Source: Beijerinckia sp. 28-YEA-48
GTDB taxonomy: Bacteria > Pseudomonadota > Alphaproteobacteria > Rhizobiales > Beijerinckiaceae
Reading direction: 5' to 3'
NCBI RefSeq assembly: GCF_900104955.1
Contig: NZ_FNSI01000001.1
Span: forward strand, 3,196,001-3,260,000
Length of the DNA stretch: 64,000 bases
Shown piece after piece: positions 24,584 through 36,384 of the stretch; the first letter of the stretch is position 1, and every line of letters starts with the position of its first letter. The notes under the pieces are model-generated. The model was not told the origin of the DNA. It saw nothing but the letters and a program-made list of their open reading frames with translations, and made no database searches. Both the position numbers and the translations under genes were made by a program.

Positions 24584-25276
24584 ATGGCGCGCGAATTGTT
24601 CGATCTAGCGGCTGGCGACGACAGCGTTCGCTTCTCGCCCTATTGCTGGCGCATCCGCATGGCGCTGGCGCACAAGGGGCTCGATACCGAAACGGTGCCG
24701 GTGCGTTTCACCGAAAAGGACAAGATCGCCTTTTCCGGCCAGAAACTGGTGCCCGTGCTGCGCGATGGCGAGACCGTCCTGCACGAGAGCTGGGACATCG
24801 CGCTTTATCTCGACCGTGCCTATCCGGACCGGCCGCGGCTGATCGATATCCCCGGCCTGGGTGTGACCAATTTCGTCCGCTCCTGGGCGCAGACCAGCCT
24901 GACGATCCCCGTGTTCAAGACCATCATCCTAGATCTGTTCAACGGCCTCGCCGACAAGGATAAGGACTATTTCCGCACCTCGCGCGAACAGCGCGTGGGC
25001 ATGCCTCTGGAAAAATTCGCCGTGTCGGCGGAGGATGGCCGCGCGATGTTGAAGCCGGTGCTGACGCCCGTGCGCGACGTGCTGAAGCAGCAGCCGTTCT
25101 TCTGCGGCTCGCAGCCGGCTTTCGCCGATTACATCGTTTTCGGCGTATTCATGTGGGCGCGCAGCGCCTCACCGATCGAACTGCTCGACAGCGACGACCC
25201 GACCTATGCCTGGCGCGAGCGCATGCTCGACCTGTATGGCGGCCTCGCCCGCAACGCGCCGCGTAACAAGGCTTGA
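24584..25276 (+). CDS. Glutathione S-transferase family protein (beta-etherase-like)
   Basis: A 230-residue GST. The N-terminal thioredoxin-like domain carries RFSPYCWRIRMALAHKGL, a segment resembling lignin beta-etherase type GSTs, then KLVPVLRDG and the glutathione-binding LHESWDIALYLD. The C-terminal helical domain ends with QPAFADYIVFGVFMWARS. GGAGGAA lies upstream of the ATG at 24584. The substrate cannot be inferred from sequence. A strong terminator follows 11 bp after the stop. Confidence 0.9.
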   Translation: MARELFDLAAGDDSVRFSPYCWRIRMALAHKGLDTETVPVRFTEKDKIAFSGQKLVPVLRDGETVLHESWDIALYLDRAYPDRPRLIDIPGLGVTNFVRSWAQTSLTIPVFKTIILDLFNGLADKDKDYFRTSREQRVGMPLEKFAVSAEDGRAMLKPVLTPVRDVLKQQPFFCGSQPAFADYIVFGVFMWARSASPIELLDSDDPTYAWRERMLDLYGGLARNAPRNKA

Positions 25277-25287
25277 GAGAAAAGAAA

Positions 25288-25312
25288 CCCTTCGGCCGGG
25301 GAGACCGAAGGG
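25288..25312 (+). terminator. Terminator after the GST gene
   Basis: CCCTTCGG (25288-25295) pairs perfectly with CCGAAGGG (25305-25312) around a 9-base loop, starting 12 bp after the stop and followed by CTTCATAGCGTTTTC, where the dispersed repeat begins. Confidence 0.75.
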
Positions 25313-25316
25313 CTTC

Positions 25317-25420
25317 ATAGCGTTTTCACAGCTCGACGGAATCGTCGAGCGCCATGAAGACGCGTCCAAATAAGAGGATCTAAGCAAATCACGTTTCTAC
25401 CGAAACGTGATTTGCTCTAG
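25317..25420 (+). repeat. Dispersed two-hairpin repeat, copy 1
   Basis: The element starts ATAGCGTTTTCACA, has hairpin 1 (GCTCGACG and CGTCGAGC), the core GAAGACGCGTCCAAATAAGA, and hairpin 2 (AGCAAATCACGTTTC pairing with GAAACGTGATTTGCT) and ends CTCTAG. Related copies are at 27841-27908, 29747-29848 and 37668-37770. Hairpin arms differ between copies but stay paired. Confidence 0.85.
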
Positions 25421-25510
25421 GTTTCGGAGGTTATCGACGAGCCGACGCTCTCGGCAGGACGGATCCCTTTTCGCCGACCCCTGATCACTAACAAGCGGCT
25501 GCCCACACCG

Positions 25511-25528
25511 ATGTGCGCCAGCGCACAT
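25511..25528. promoter_or_regulatory. Perfect palindrome upstream of fhs
   Basis: ATGTGCGC-CA-GCGCACAT forms a perfect 8-bp inverted repeat about 87 bp upstream of the fhs start codon. It could be an operator or part of an RNA hairpin. I see no known riboswitch architecture in 25421-25614. Confidence 0.4.
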
Positions 25529-25614
25529 CGTGGATAACACGCGATCGTGGGCGCGGTGCATTGACGGTGGGAAGGATTTCGTCTTCGCTGGCCACGGGCC
25601 AGGGGAGCTGATTG

Positions 25615-27288
25615 ATGAAGCCAGATATCGAGATCGCGCGCAGCGCTAAGCTCGCGCCGATTGCCGACATCGCAGCCAAATTGGGCATCAGCGCCGCCGA
25701 TCTGCATCCCTACGGCAAATATATCGCTAAGATCGATCTCGATTATCTGCACCAAACGGAAACACGGCCGCTTGGGCGTCTTGTGCTCGTCACCGCGATT
25801 TCGCCGACGCCGGCCGGCGAAGGCAAGACGACAACCACCGTTGGCCTCGGCGACGGCCTCTCGCGCCTGGGCAAGCGCGCGGCGATCTGCCTGCGCGAAC
25901 CCTCCCTTGGTCCATGTTTCGGCATGAAGGGTGGCGCGGCAGGTGGCGGTTTCGCCCAAGTGGTGCCGATGGAAAGCATCAATCTGCATTTCACCGGCGA
26001 TTTTCACGCCATCGGTGCCGCGCACAATCTGCTCGCCGCCCTGCTCGACAATCACATCTATTGGGGCAATGGGCTCGGCATCGATCAACGCCGCGTCGTG
26101 CTGCGGCGGGTGATGGACATGAACGACCGCGCTTTGCGGCAGATCGTGTCGTCGCTCGGTGGTGTCGCCAATGGCTTTCCACGGGAAGACGGCTTCGACA
26201 TCACAGTCGCCTCGGAAGTGATGGCCATTTTCTGCCTGGCCAAGAGCATCCACGATCTGGAAGCGCGGCTGGCGCGCATGATCGTCGCCTATACGCGTGA
26301 ACACACGCCCATCACCTCCTCCGCCCTCAAGGCTCCCGGTGGGATGGCTGTGTTGCTCAAGGATGCGCTCGCGCCCAATCTGGTGCAGTCACTCGAAGGC
26401 ACGCCCGCTTTCGTGCATGGCGGCCCCTTCGCCAATATCGCCCATGGCTGCAATTCGGTGATGGCGACGACGACAGCGCTGCGCCACGCCGACTACGTCG
26501 TAACCGAAGCCGGTTTCGGCGCCGACCTCGGTGCGGAGAAATTCTTCGACATCAAATGCCGCTCGGCCGGATTGACGCCGTCTGCGGCGGTCGTTGTCGC
26601 GACGGTGCGGGCGTTGAAAATGCACGGCGGCGTGGCCCGCGCCGATCTTACGCACGAGAATATTGGCGCTATCGATCGCGGCTTCGCCAATCTCGCCCGC
26701 CATATCACCAATCTGCGCGCCTTCGGCGTTCCCCCTGTTGTGGCGATCAATCGTTTCGCCACGGATACCGACGCGGAACTGCATTTCCTGGTCGCCGCCT
26801 GTCGGGAACGGCTAGGCGTCGATGCCGAGATCGCCACCCATTTCGCCGATGGCTCGCGCGGCAGCGAGGCCATGGCGCGCGCGGTGGTAAAGCTGTGTGA
26901 AAGCGGCGCCGCCGATTTTCGGCCGCTCTATCCCGACAACATGCCGCTCGTTGAAAAAATCCGGACCATTGCCCGCAAGATCTATGGCGCGGCTGACATC
27001 GTGATTGACGCGAAAGTGGCCGACGACCTCAAGACTTACGAGACGATGGGCTTCGGCAACCTGCCCGTCTGCATCGCCAAGACGCAATATTCCTTCTCCA
27101 CCGATCCCACTCTGCGGGGCGCGCCCAGCGGCCATATGGTGCCGGTGCGCGAAGTGCGCCTGTCCGCCGGCGCTGGTTTCGTCGTGGCGATCTGCGGCGA
27201 CATCATGACCATGCCCGGCCTGCCGCGCGAGCCAGCCGCCGAACATATCGGGCTTGATGCGCACGGGCTGGTGCAGGGGCTGTTCTGA
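25615..27288 (+). CDS. fhs: Formate-tetrahydrofolate ligase
   Basis: A 557-residue ligase that activates formate with ATP to 10-formyl-tetrahydrofolate, feeding C1 units into serine, purine and methionine synthesis. The P-loop [15 protein letters not shown] (about residues 63-77), the [18 protein letters not shown] loop, and the C-terminal [19 protein letters not shown] segment are diagnostic. GGGGAG precedes the ATG at 25615; a TTG one codon earlier is possible. The gene ends directly against the convergent dedA gene with no spacer. It may serve methylotrophy or scavenging of formate. Confidence 0.97.
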   Translation: MKPDIEIARSAKLAPIADIAAKLGISAADLHPYGKYIAKIDLDYLHQTETRPLGRLVLVTAISPTPAGEGKTTTTVGLGDGLSRLGKRAAICLREPSLGPCFGMKGGAAGGGFAQVVPMESINLHFTGDFHAIGAAHNLLAALLDNHIYWGNGLGIDQRRVVLRRVMDMNDRALRQIVSSLGGVANGFPREDGFDITVASEVMAIFCLAKSIHDLEARLARMIVAYTREHTPITSSALKAPGGMAVLLKDALAPNLVQSLEGTPAFVHGGPFANIAHGCNSVMATTTALRHADYVVTEAGFGADLGAEKFFDIKCRSAGLTPSAAVVVATVRALKMHGGVARADLTHENIGAIDRGFANLARHITNLRAFGVPPVVAINRFATDTDAELHFLVAACRERLGVDAEIATHFADGSRGSEAMARAVVKLCESGAADFRPLYPDNMPLVEKIRTIARKIYGAADIVIDAKVADDLKTYETMGFGNLPVCIAKTQYSFSTDPTLRGAPSGHMVPVREVRLSAGAGFVVAICGDIMTMPGLPREPAAEHIGLDAHGLVQGLF

Positions 27289-27816
27289 TTATTTGCCCAA
27301 ATATTTGCCCAGCCATTCCATGCCGAGCGTACCGGGCGCTAAAGTCACCGTGGCCCAGACGAAGGCCGACGACCAATTGGCGAGCTGAAATTGCAGGCGC
27401 GGCATGCGCACGGCACCGGCGATCAACGGCACGATGGCGCGCAGCGGCCCAAAGAAGCGGCCGATGAACACGCCGGCGACACCCCATTTCTCAAACAACT
27501 CATGGGTGCGCTTGACCAGATCGGGGCGGCGCGACAGCGGCCACAGGGCAACGATGCGATCGTGGAAGTGAAAGCCAAGCCAGTAAGAGAGCCAATCACC
27601 CAGAGCCGCGCCGATGGCGGCGGCGAACCAGATCGGCCAGAATGCCAGCCCGGCCAGTCCGACCAGACCGCCGATGCCCCAGAGCAGCACCGTTGCCGGC
27701 GCGATCAGCGAGATGAAGGCCAGGGATTCGGCAAAAGCCAAGACGAAGACGATAGGCACCGCCCATTCCTGGTTGTGACGAACAAAGTCGAGAACCGCCT
27801 GCACCCATTCCGGCAT
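27289..27816 (-). CDS. DedA family membrane protein
   Basis: A 175-residue DedA/VTT protein, shorter than usual. Hydrophobic helices flank the conserved segments ESLAFISLIAPATVLL, GAALGDWLSYWLG and the family signature F-x-G-R-F-x-G-P-x-R (FIGRFFGPLRAIVPLIAG). DedA proteins support envelope integrity and undecaprenyl-phosphate or phospholipid flipping. Two charged residues typical of the family (Glu29 and Asp near residue 72 in GDW) are retained. The stop abuts the fhs stop. Confidence 0.9.
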   Translation of the reverse strand: MPEWVQAVLDFVRHNQEWAVPIVFVLAFAESLAFISLIAPATVLLWGIGGLVGLAGLAFWPIWFAAAIGAALGDWLSYWLGFHFHDRIVALWPLSRRPDLVKRTHELFEKWGVAGVFIGRFFGPLRAIVPLIAGAVRMPRLQFQLANWSSAFVWATVTLAPGTLGMEWLGKYLGK

Positions 27817-27840
27817 TCATCGTCCCTTCTCGGCTATCGC

Positions 27841-27908
27841 CATAGCGTTTTGCAGTGTGACTTGGCCACACGCCCCCAAAGGCGCGTCCAAATAAAGACG
27901 TTTATACC
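27841..27908 (+). repeat. Dispersed repeat, copy 2 (first half only)
   Basis: It starts CATAGCGTTTTGCA, has hairpin 1 GTGTG/CACAC and the core AAGGCGCGTCCAAATAAAGA, but lacks hairpin 2. It sits between dedA and the helicase gene and reaches the helicase stop codon. Confidence 0.7.
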
Positions 27909-28999
27909 ACGACGGTGAGGCGTTGCGCGGCGCGGGTGATGGCGGTGTAGAGCCAGCGGCTGCGATGTTCGCGGAAGGCATAGGACTCGTCAAACAGCAC
28001 CACGTCGTCCCATTGCGAGCCCTGCGCCTTGTGGACGGTGAGCGCATAGCCGAAATCGAATTCGTCGCTGCCTTTGCGGATGGCGAAAGGGACCTCCTCC
28101 TCGCTGAGGAAGAATTCCGGCGCGACGCCGATGCGTTGCGGCTTGCGCGCCAGGTCGTCCTCGGGCGTCACCGTCAGACGCAGTTTCTTGCGGCTGATGC
28201 CGGCCGAGGTCTTCACCCGCCAGATGCCGCCATTGAGCAGACCCTTGGTGCGATCGTTGCGCAAGCAGACAAGCTTATCACCCACTTCGGGCATGGTGCC
28301 GGTGTGGCCGAAGAGTTCGCGGATGCGCTTGTTGTAGAGCCGGCGCGTGCGGTTGAGGCCAACCAGCACCTGATCGGCCTTGGTCACAGCCATGGCATCG
28401 ATGGCATCGCGGCGGATGACGCGCGCCTCGCCATAGTCGCCCGGCGACAGCCGCTCGCCGTCGCGCACCTGCATGGAGAGGTGGATGATCGGATTGTCGG
28501 CGGCCTGGCGATGCACCTCGGTGAGCATGACATCGGGCTCGGCCTCGGTGAAATACCCCCCGCCCTTCACCGGCGGCAGCTGCGCCGGATCGCCCAGCAC
28601 CAGCACGGGGCGGTTGAAGGAGAGGAGATCGCGGCCGAGCTCTTCGTCGACCATCGAACATTCGTCGACGATGATCAGTTTCGCTTCCGCCGCGTCGCTA
28701 TCCTCGTTGATGACGAAAGACGGCTCCTCGCTGTCGACCTCCTTGGGCCGATAGATCAGCGAGTGAATGGTACGAGCGTCGGTGCAGCCGCGGGCCCGCA
28801 TCACCAGCGCTGCCTTGCCGGTATAGGCGGCGAAGACCACGTTGCCATCCACGCCCTCGGCGAGATGCCGGGCAAGCGTCGTCTTGCCCGTGCCAGCGAA
28901 GCCGAAGAGGCGAAAAACTTGTTGTCCGTTGCGGCCCTGGAGCCAGCGTCCGACATCTTTTAGGGCCTGGTCCTGTTGCGGCGACCAGCGACTGCTCAC
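27902..28999 (-). CDS. RecD-like SF1B DNA helicase (AAA_30/UvrD_C_2)
   Basis: A 365-residue 5'-3' helicase of the RecD/Pif1/Dda type. Walker A is GFAGTGKTT (about residues 33-41), Walker B VDECSM, a motif III-like LVLGDPAQLPPVKG, and the C-terminal motif VI region YALTVHKAQGSQWDDVVLF ends TAITRAAQRL. It is smaller than RecD of RecBCD and lacks a long N-terminal region, matching stand-alone phage-Dda-like helicases. No recB or recC is nearby. Repair or replication restart roles are likely but unproven. Confidence 0.92.
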   Translation of the reverse strand: MSSRWSPQQDQALKDVGRWLQGRNGQQVFRLFGFAGTGKTTLARHLAEGVDGNVVFAAYTGKAALVMRARGCTDARTIHSLIYRPKEVDSEEPSFVINEDSDAAEAKLIIVDECSMVDEELGRDLLSFNRPVLVLGDPAQLPPVKGGGYFTEAEPDVMLTEVHRQAADNPIIHLSMQVRDGERLSPGDYGEARVIRRDAIDAMAVTKADQVLVGLNRTRRLYNKRIRELFGHTGTMPEVGDKLVCLRNDRTKGLLNGGIWRVKTSAGISRKKLRLTVTPEDDLARKPQRIGVAPEFFLSEEEVPFAIRKGSDEFDFGYALTVHKAQGSQWDDVVLFDESYAFREHRSRWLYTAITRAAQRLTVVV

Positions 29000-29093
29000 G
29001 TGACGAATCCCTTCACGAATCCCGTCCGCTCCATGCGGCGCACGGGTATAGCAGGGTGGACGGTGGGAAGGGAAAGTTAGGAATCAGCGAGAA

Positions 29094-29498
29094 TCAAGCG
29101 ACCGCGAGGCGCGCATGGGCGAGGCCTGAGGCGGCATCGACCAGGGTCAGGCTGTAATCGCAGGCCATATTGGGCGAGCGATTGAAGCGCATCATCACCA
29201 CCTGCATCAATTCAACCAGAACCATGCGGTCGGCGTCGTCGAGGTCGCTGTCCGCGCAACCGGCGAGCCGGGCGAGGTTGACCAGCTCCCGACGCAGGCT
29301 CGCAGCTTCGTCCGGATGGCCGTCGAGCAGGAATTTCCACATACGGTAGTGATATTGCGCCAGCGGACGGGCGACATCGGGACGGGACCGTAGCAGCCTA
29401 AAATAATGTTCGTTGATCCGGTCGATGATGAGGGGGCCACCCCATTCGAGGAGGTCGCGGCTGGTATGACCGATCTCGGCCGGCTGCATGGATAACAT
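29094..29498 (-). CDS. Hypothetical helical protein
   Basis: A 134-residue (or 131-residue if ATG at 29489 is used) soluble protein I do not recognise. It is rich in helix-forming residues with segments IDRINEHYFRLLRSRPDVARP, YHYRMWKFLLDGHPDEAASLRRE and DADRMVLVELMQVVMMRFNRS. There is no signal peptide, membrane helix or catalytic motif. GGGGA lies 8 bp upstream of the second ATG. It lies 94 bp downstream of the helicase start region, on the same strand, with the tRNA-His further upstream. Confidence 0.55.
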   Translation of the reverse strand: MLSMQPAEIGHTSRDLLEWGGPLIIDRINEHYFRLLRSRPDVARPLAQYHYRMWKFLLDGHPDEAASLRRELVNLARLAGCADSDLDDADRMVLVELMQVVMMRFNRSPNMACDYSLTLVDAASGLAHARLAVA

Positions 29499-29668
29499 CC
29501 CCGAATCGCTGCTGATTTTACGCGCGAATCACTGGGGAAGAATCATCGCACACCGCTACACGACGGCAAGGCCAAAACCGCCGGTGGAGTCAATAAGGTG
29601 CGCTTTTTTCCCAAAGCTGAGCTTCAGGGCGTGGCGGGCATGTCTTCAACTACCGCCTAGGGACTAGA

Positions 29669-29745
29669 TGGTACCACCACCCCGGCTTGAACGGGGGACC
29701 TCCGGATCCACAATCCGGCGCTCTAACCAACTGAGCTATGGTGGC
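29669..29745 (-). tRNA. tRNA-His (anticodon GTG)
   Basis: On the minus strand: acceptor GCCACCA pairs with TGGTGGT (one G-U pair), D arm GCTC-AGTTGGTTA-GAGC, anticodon stem CCGGA/TCCGG with loop TTGTGGA and anticodon GTG, T arm CCCCG-TTCAAGC-CGGGG, discriminator A73 and encoded CCA. A73 in tRNA-His is typical of alphaproteobacteria rather than the usual C73. A genomic G precedes position 1. A dispersed repeat copy lies 1 bp 5' of the gene. Confidence 0.96.
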
Positions 29746-29746
29746 C

Positions 29747-29848
29747 CTAGAGCAAATCGCGTTTCGATAGAAACATGATTTTGCTTAGCTTCTCTTATTT
29801 TGACGCGTCTTCATGGCGTCCGGCTCCGCCGAACTGTGAAAACGCTAT
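29747..29848 (-). repeat. Dispersed two-hairpin repeat, copy 3 (inverted)
   Basis: Read on the minus strand it starts ATAGCGTTTTCACA, has hairpin 1 GTTCGGC/GCCGGAC, core GAAGACGCGTCAAAATAAGA, and hairpin 2 (GCAAAATCATGTTTC and GAAACGCGATTTGC) ending CTCTAG. It lies just upstream of tRNA-His, so it may overlap the tRNA promoter. The rest of 29499-30008 contains the tRNA and the phasin terminator. Confidence 0.85.
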
Positions 29849-29958
29849 AAAGCGCGCGGAACCTAGACTCGGCTCGCCGGGATTGCAAGCCGCAGAACAC
29901 ACGCAAATTGCGCCAGCGCACAAGTCATCTTGACCGGCGTGCTGGCTGTAACACGGAA

Positions 29959-29981
29959 ACGGGCCGCACAAGGCGGCCCGT
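29959..29981 (-). terminator. Terminator after the phasin operon
   Basis: CGGGCCGC (29960-29967) pairs with GCGGCCCG (29973-29980) around a 5-base loop, 28 bp after the stop of the phasin gene. On the minus strand it is followed by TTTCCGT, a weak U-tract. Confidence 0.7.
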
Positions 29982-30008
29982 AACGATTGAACCGACCAAA
30001 ACCGCAGA

Positions 30009-30662
30009 TCAGGCCGCCAGATCAGGACGCGAGCCAAAGGTGCGGATAGCCGCGGCGTTGAGCGGCGCGGCGGTGTCCGTGGCCACCTTCTGCACGAGAC
30101 CAGAGATTTCCTTGGCCTGGGCGCTGAAAGTCTCGAACTGCGTGCGGGCGAATTGCGTCTGCAGCACCACGACGTCGGACAGGCTCTTCGCCTCGGTCAG
30201 AGACTTGGCCAGATCGAAGAAGGAATTGGCGTTGAGACGCAACAGATCGATCGCCTTGTTGCTGATGGCGGTCGAGCCATCGGAAGCGACTTTGAAGGCG
30301 CTTTCGAGAGTTTCCGTCGTTTCTTCAGCCGAGCTGCGCATCCGCTCGTAAGCGAGTTTGGAGCGCTCGACGCTGCTTTCAGTCGCCAGGCGCAGCATTT
30401 CCTGCAGATTGGCGACGGGAACCGCCGCTGCCTGCAGAATGTCGGTCGCTGCTTCCGGCGCCGTTGCAGGCTGGAACGATTGAGTCTGAGGCGGCGTGGC
30501 GGCAACCGCTTCGGGAGCGGACTTTGCTGCCACGGGCTTTATTTCGGGCTTTTCTAGCTTTGCTTCAGGCTTGGTTTCCATGGACTTCACCTCCGCAGGC
30601 TTCGCCCCCATGGGCTTGGACACAACGGCAGCGGGTTTAGCGGGCTTACGCGAAACGGCCAT
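30009..30662 (-). CDS. Phasin family protein
   Basis: A 217-residue phasin. The first 75 residues are Lys/Pro/Ala/Glu-rich and likely disordered (KPEAKLEKPEIKPVAAKSAP). The C-terminal two thirds form the amphipathic helical Phasin_2 domain (QEMLRLATESSVERSKLAYERM; KAIDLLRLNANSFFDLAKSL). Phasins coat polyhydroxyalkanoate granules. It lies 24 bp after a second, shorter phasin gene and is probably co-transcribed with it from a promoter near 31100. The Lys-rich tail could bind DNA, as in PhaM-like or PhaF-like proteins; this is speculative. Confidence 0.9.
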   Translation of the reverse strand: MAVSRKPAKPAAVVSKPMGAKPAEVKSMETKPEAKLEKPEIKPVAAKSAPEAVAATPPQTQSFQPATAPEAATDILQAAAVPVANLQEMLRLATESSVERSKLAYERMRSSAEETTETLESAFKVASDGSTAISNKAIDLLRLNANSFFDLAKSLTEAKSLSDVVVLQTQFARTQFETFSAQAKEISGLVQKVATDTAAPLNAAAIRTFGSRPDLAA

Positions 30663-30686
30663 GACAACCTCCCTTTTGCTTGAGGA

Positions 30687-31046
30687 CTATTTCTTGATCC
30701 CGGTGGCCTTCTGGAACGTCTCACCCAATTCGCGGGTCTGCTCTTGCAGCGCCGCCATTTGGTTCTTCAGATATTCGCCCTGAAGCGTCAGCACTTCCTT
30801 CGGGTCCTTAGCCTGCAGAAGCTGTTCGGCCAGATCGAAAGCGGCGGAAACATTCTTCTCGGCGTAGGAGATCGCCTTGTCGGTCACATCCTTGACGCTG
30901 GCCGTAGCCGTCGTGGTCGCGCTGTCGGTCGTGCCTTGGGTCTTGTGCACAGCGCCCATGAAGCCTTCAAAAGCCTTGCGGGCCTGCGCAACGCTGCGCT
31001 CGGCGAAATCTTTCATCTCGGTCGGAATTTCATACGGGTTTGCCAC
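30687..31046 (-). CDS. Phasin family protein (short)
   Basis: A 119-residue phasin that starts MANPYEIPTEMKDFAERSVAQ, typical of the alphaproteobacterial phasin group. The remainder is one amphipathic helical domain (VSAAFDLAEQLLQAKDPKEV; LKNQMAALQEQTRELGETF). A granule surface role is inferred from family. It is the first gene of the two-gene phasin operon, with a striking tandem operator-like region upstream. Confidence 0.93.
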   Translation of the reverse strand: MANPYEIPTEMKDFAERSVAQARKAFEGFMGAVHKTQGTTDSATTTATASVKDVTDKAISYAEKNVSAAFDLAEQLLQAKDPKEVLTLQGEYLKNQMAALQEQTRELGETFQKATGIKK

Positions 31047-31126
31047 ATTTGCCTCCGAAAATTTGCGCAGTCGCGAGGTCGCTGCAATGCGACTCTACTC
31101 GCGTGCCCCTGCGGAATTTTGGCTAA

Positions 31127-31180
31127 CATAAATTTTGCTGCATTGCAACATATTGCTGTCATAAATTTTGCGATGCAAAA
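31127..31180. promoter_or_regulatory. Tandem TGC-rich operator-like region of the phasin operon
   Basis: CATAAATTTTGC occurs twice in direct orientation (31127-31138 and 31160-31171), 33 bp or three helical turns apart. Each copy runs into an inverted repeat: TGCATTGCA (31139-31147) and TTTTGC-GAT-GCAAAA (31166-31180). PhaR repressors of PHA genes bind TGC/GCA-type dyads, so a PhaR role is likely. The sites are 80-135 bp upstream of the phasin start. Confidence 0.55.
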
Positions 31181-31341
31181 AAGTTAAATTAAGCTTGTTT
31201 TGAATCTCCGGTGGGTGACGCCCCCCTTTGCATAGACCCCCCGGACGCCCCAAGTTAATGGTCGCTTAACTGCGCTTTCGTGACGTCGGTTCAGAATGGA
31301 ACAGGTCCCGAAACCAGCGACGAGAAGGATTTTGGCCGCGA

Positions 31342-34821
<3,480 letters not shown>

Positions 34822-36384
34822 GCTCGTTGGCGGAGGCGTAGGCGACCCGGTCGAGGCCGTAGACGTCGTCGCGGAAATGCACGATGCCATCGGCACTGGC
34901 CCAGCCAGTCATATAGATCCACACGACAGGCACCGGCTGCGGCGGCCGCAGATCGACGCGCTCGCCGGATTTCTGGCGCTCGATCAGCATGTCCTTGGTG
35001 ACGCGATTGGTGCTGCTGTCGAGCAGCCACGCCGCCAGATCATAGACGCCTTCGACGCGCACGCAGCCATGCGAAAGAAAGCGATAGTCGCTGCCAAACG
35101 AGTGCTTCGTCGGCGTGTCATGCATATAGACGGCATGAGAGTTGGGCATGTTGATACGGATCGAGCCCAAGGCGTTATGCGCACCTGAATCCTGCCGCAG
35201 GGTGAAACCGGCGGCGCGTTCTGTATTCCAATCGATGGTCGTGGGATCGATTTCCTGCCCGGTGCTGTCGAGAATCCTGATCTTGGCGCGCGACAGATAG
35301 CCAGGATCCTTGCGCATCTTCGGGATGATTTCCTTCTTGATGATCGAGGTCGGCACGGTCCAGGTCGGATTGAGATTGACCGCGACCACGCGCGTCGTCA
35401 CTTCCGGCGATTGATTTTTCACGTCGCCGACGACGGCAACGTAACGGCGCACCACGCGGTCATCCTCGACCGCTTCGACCGAAGCGGAGGGAATATTGAC
35501 GACGACATATTTCGGCCCGAAGGCGAAGGGAGAGGCGGCGATGCGCTCGGCGCTCGAGGCCAACTGGCGGTAGCGCACGGCCGCTGGAACATTCAACGCC
35601 TTCAACGTGGCGCCGCCAACGATGCCGGACTGCCGCAGGCCGAGCCGCGACTGATAGGATTTGACGGCGGCGGTCAGAGCCGCGTCCCATTGCTCGTCGG
35701 TATCCTGGCCGGCGGCCAGATCCCCCTCGATGGCAAGGCGCTGGCGCAGAACCGCGACCGCACGACCGCTCGCGCCCGGCGCGACCGCGGTCACGGTTGG
35801 CCAACCGCCGCTTTCCGCGATCACCCGGTAGCGCTCGGCTGCCTTCGCCGTGGTGTAGAAAGTTTCGGGCTGAAGAGATGGACGCGGATCGCGCGACAGC
35901 GCCGTTTCGCGCGGCGGCGCCGGTTTCGGCTTCGGCTTGGCGGCGACGGCCGGCGCGGCCTGCGGAGCGCTGGATGCAGCCCGAGGATCGACGAGCGTCG
36001 GCGCCAGTGGTGGATTGTTGGAAAACCCTGAGGATTGACCGGCCGATGGCGCGGGCGCCGCAGGTGCGGGCGCGGCCGGAGCCAGCGGCGCGGGCGCGGC
36101 GGGCGCCTGAACCGTCTGGGCCTGTGGATAGTCGGTCAAGCACGCCAGCGCGAGGCCAGCAAAAACAGCGTGACGCCAGGGGGAAAGAGAGAGAATCATG
36201 TCACTTCACACAGATACGCACTGCAACAACTGTCGCCCAACATGCTGACCAGTGTCCTAACAATGTGCGGCGACAGCATGCCAGCAATGAGACACCGTGA
36301 TCAGTTTCCCGTCAGCTTGACCCAGCCAGGCAAAAGGACGAATTTGCGGCAAAATTGTCGCAGCAGAATTACGGAGGAAGCCTG

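Noticed and set aside
25421..25614. Tetrahydrofolate riboswitch upstream of fhs
   Set aside because: Only one short palindrome is present; no conserved multi-stem riboswitch core could be traced by eye.
27902..28999. RecD subunit of RecBCD
   Set aside because: The protein is too short, and there is no recB or recC nearby; a stand-alone Dda/RecD-like helicase fits better.
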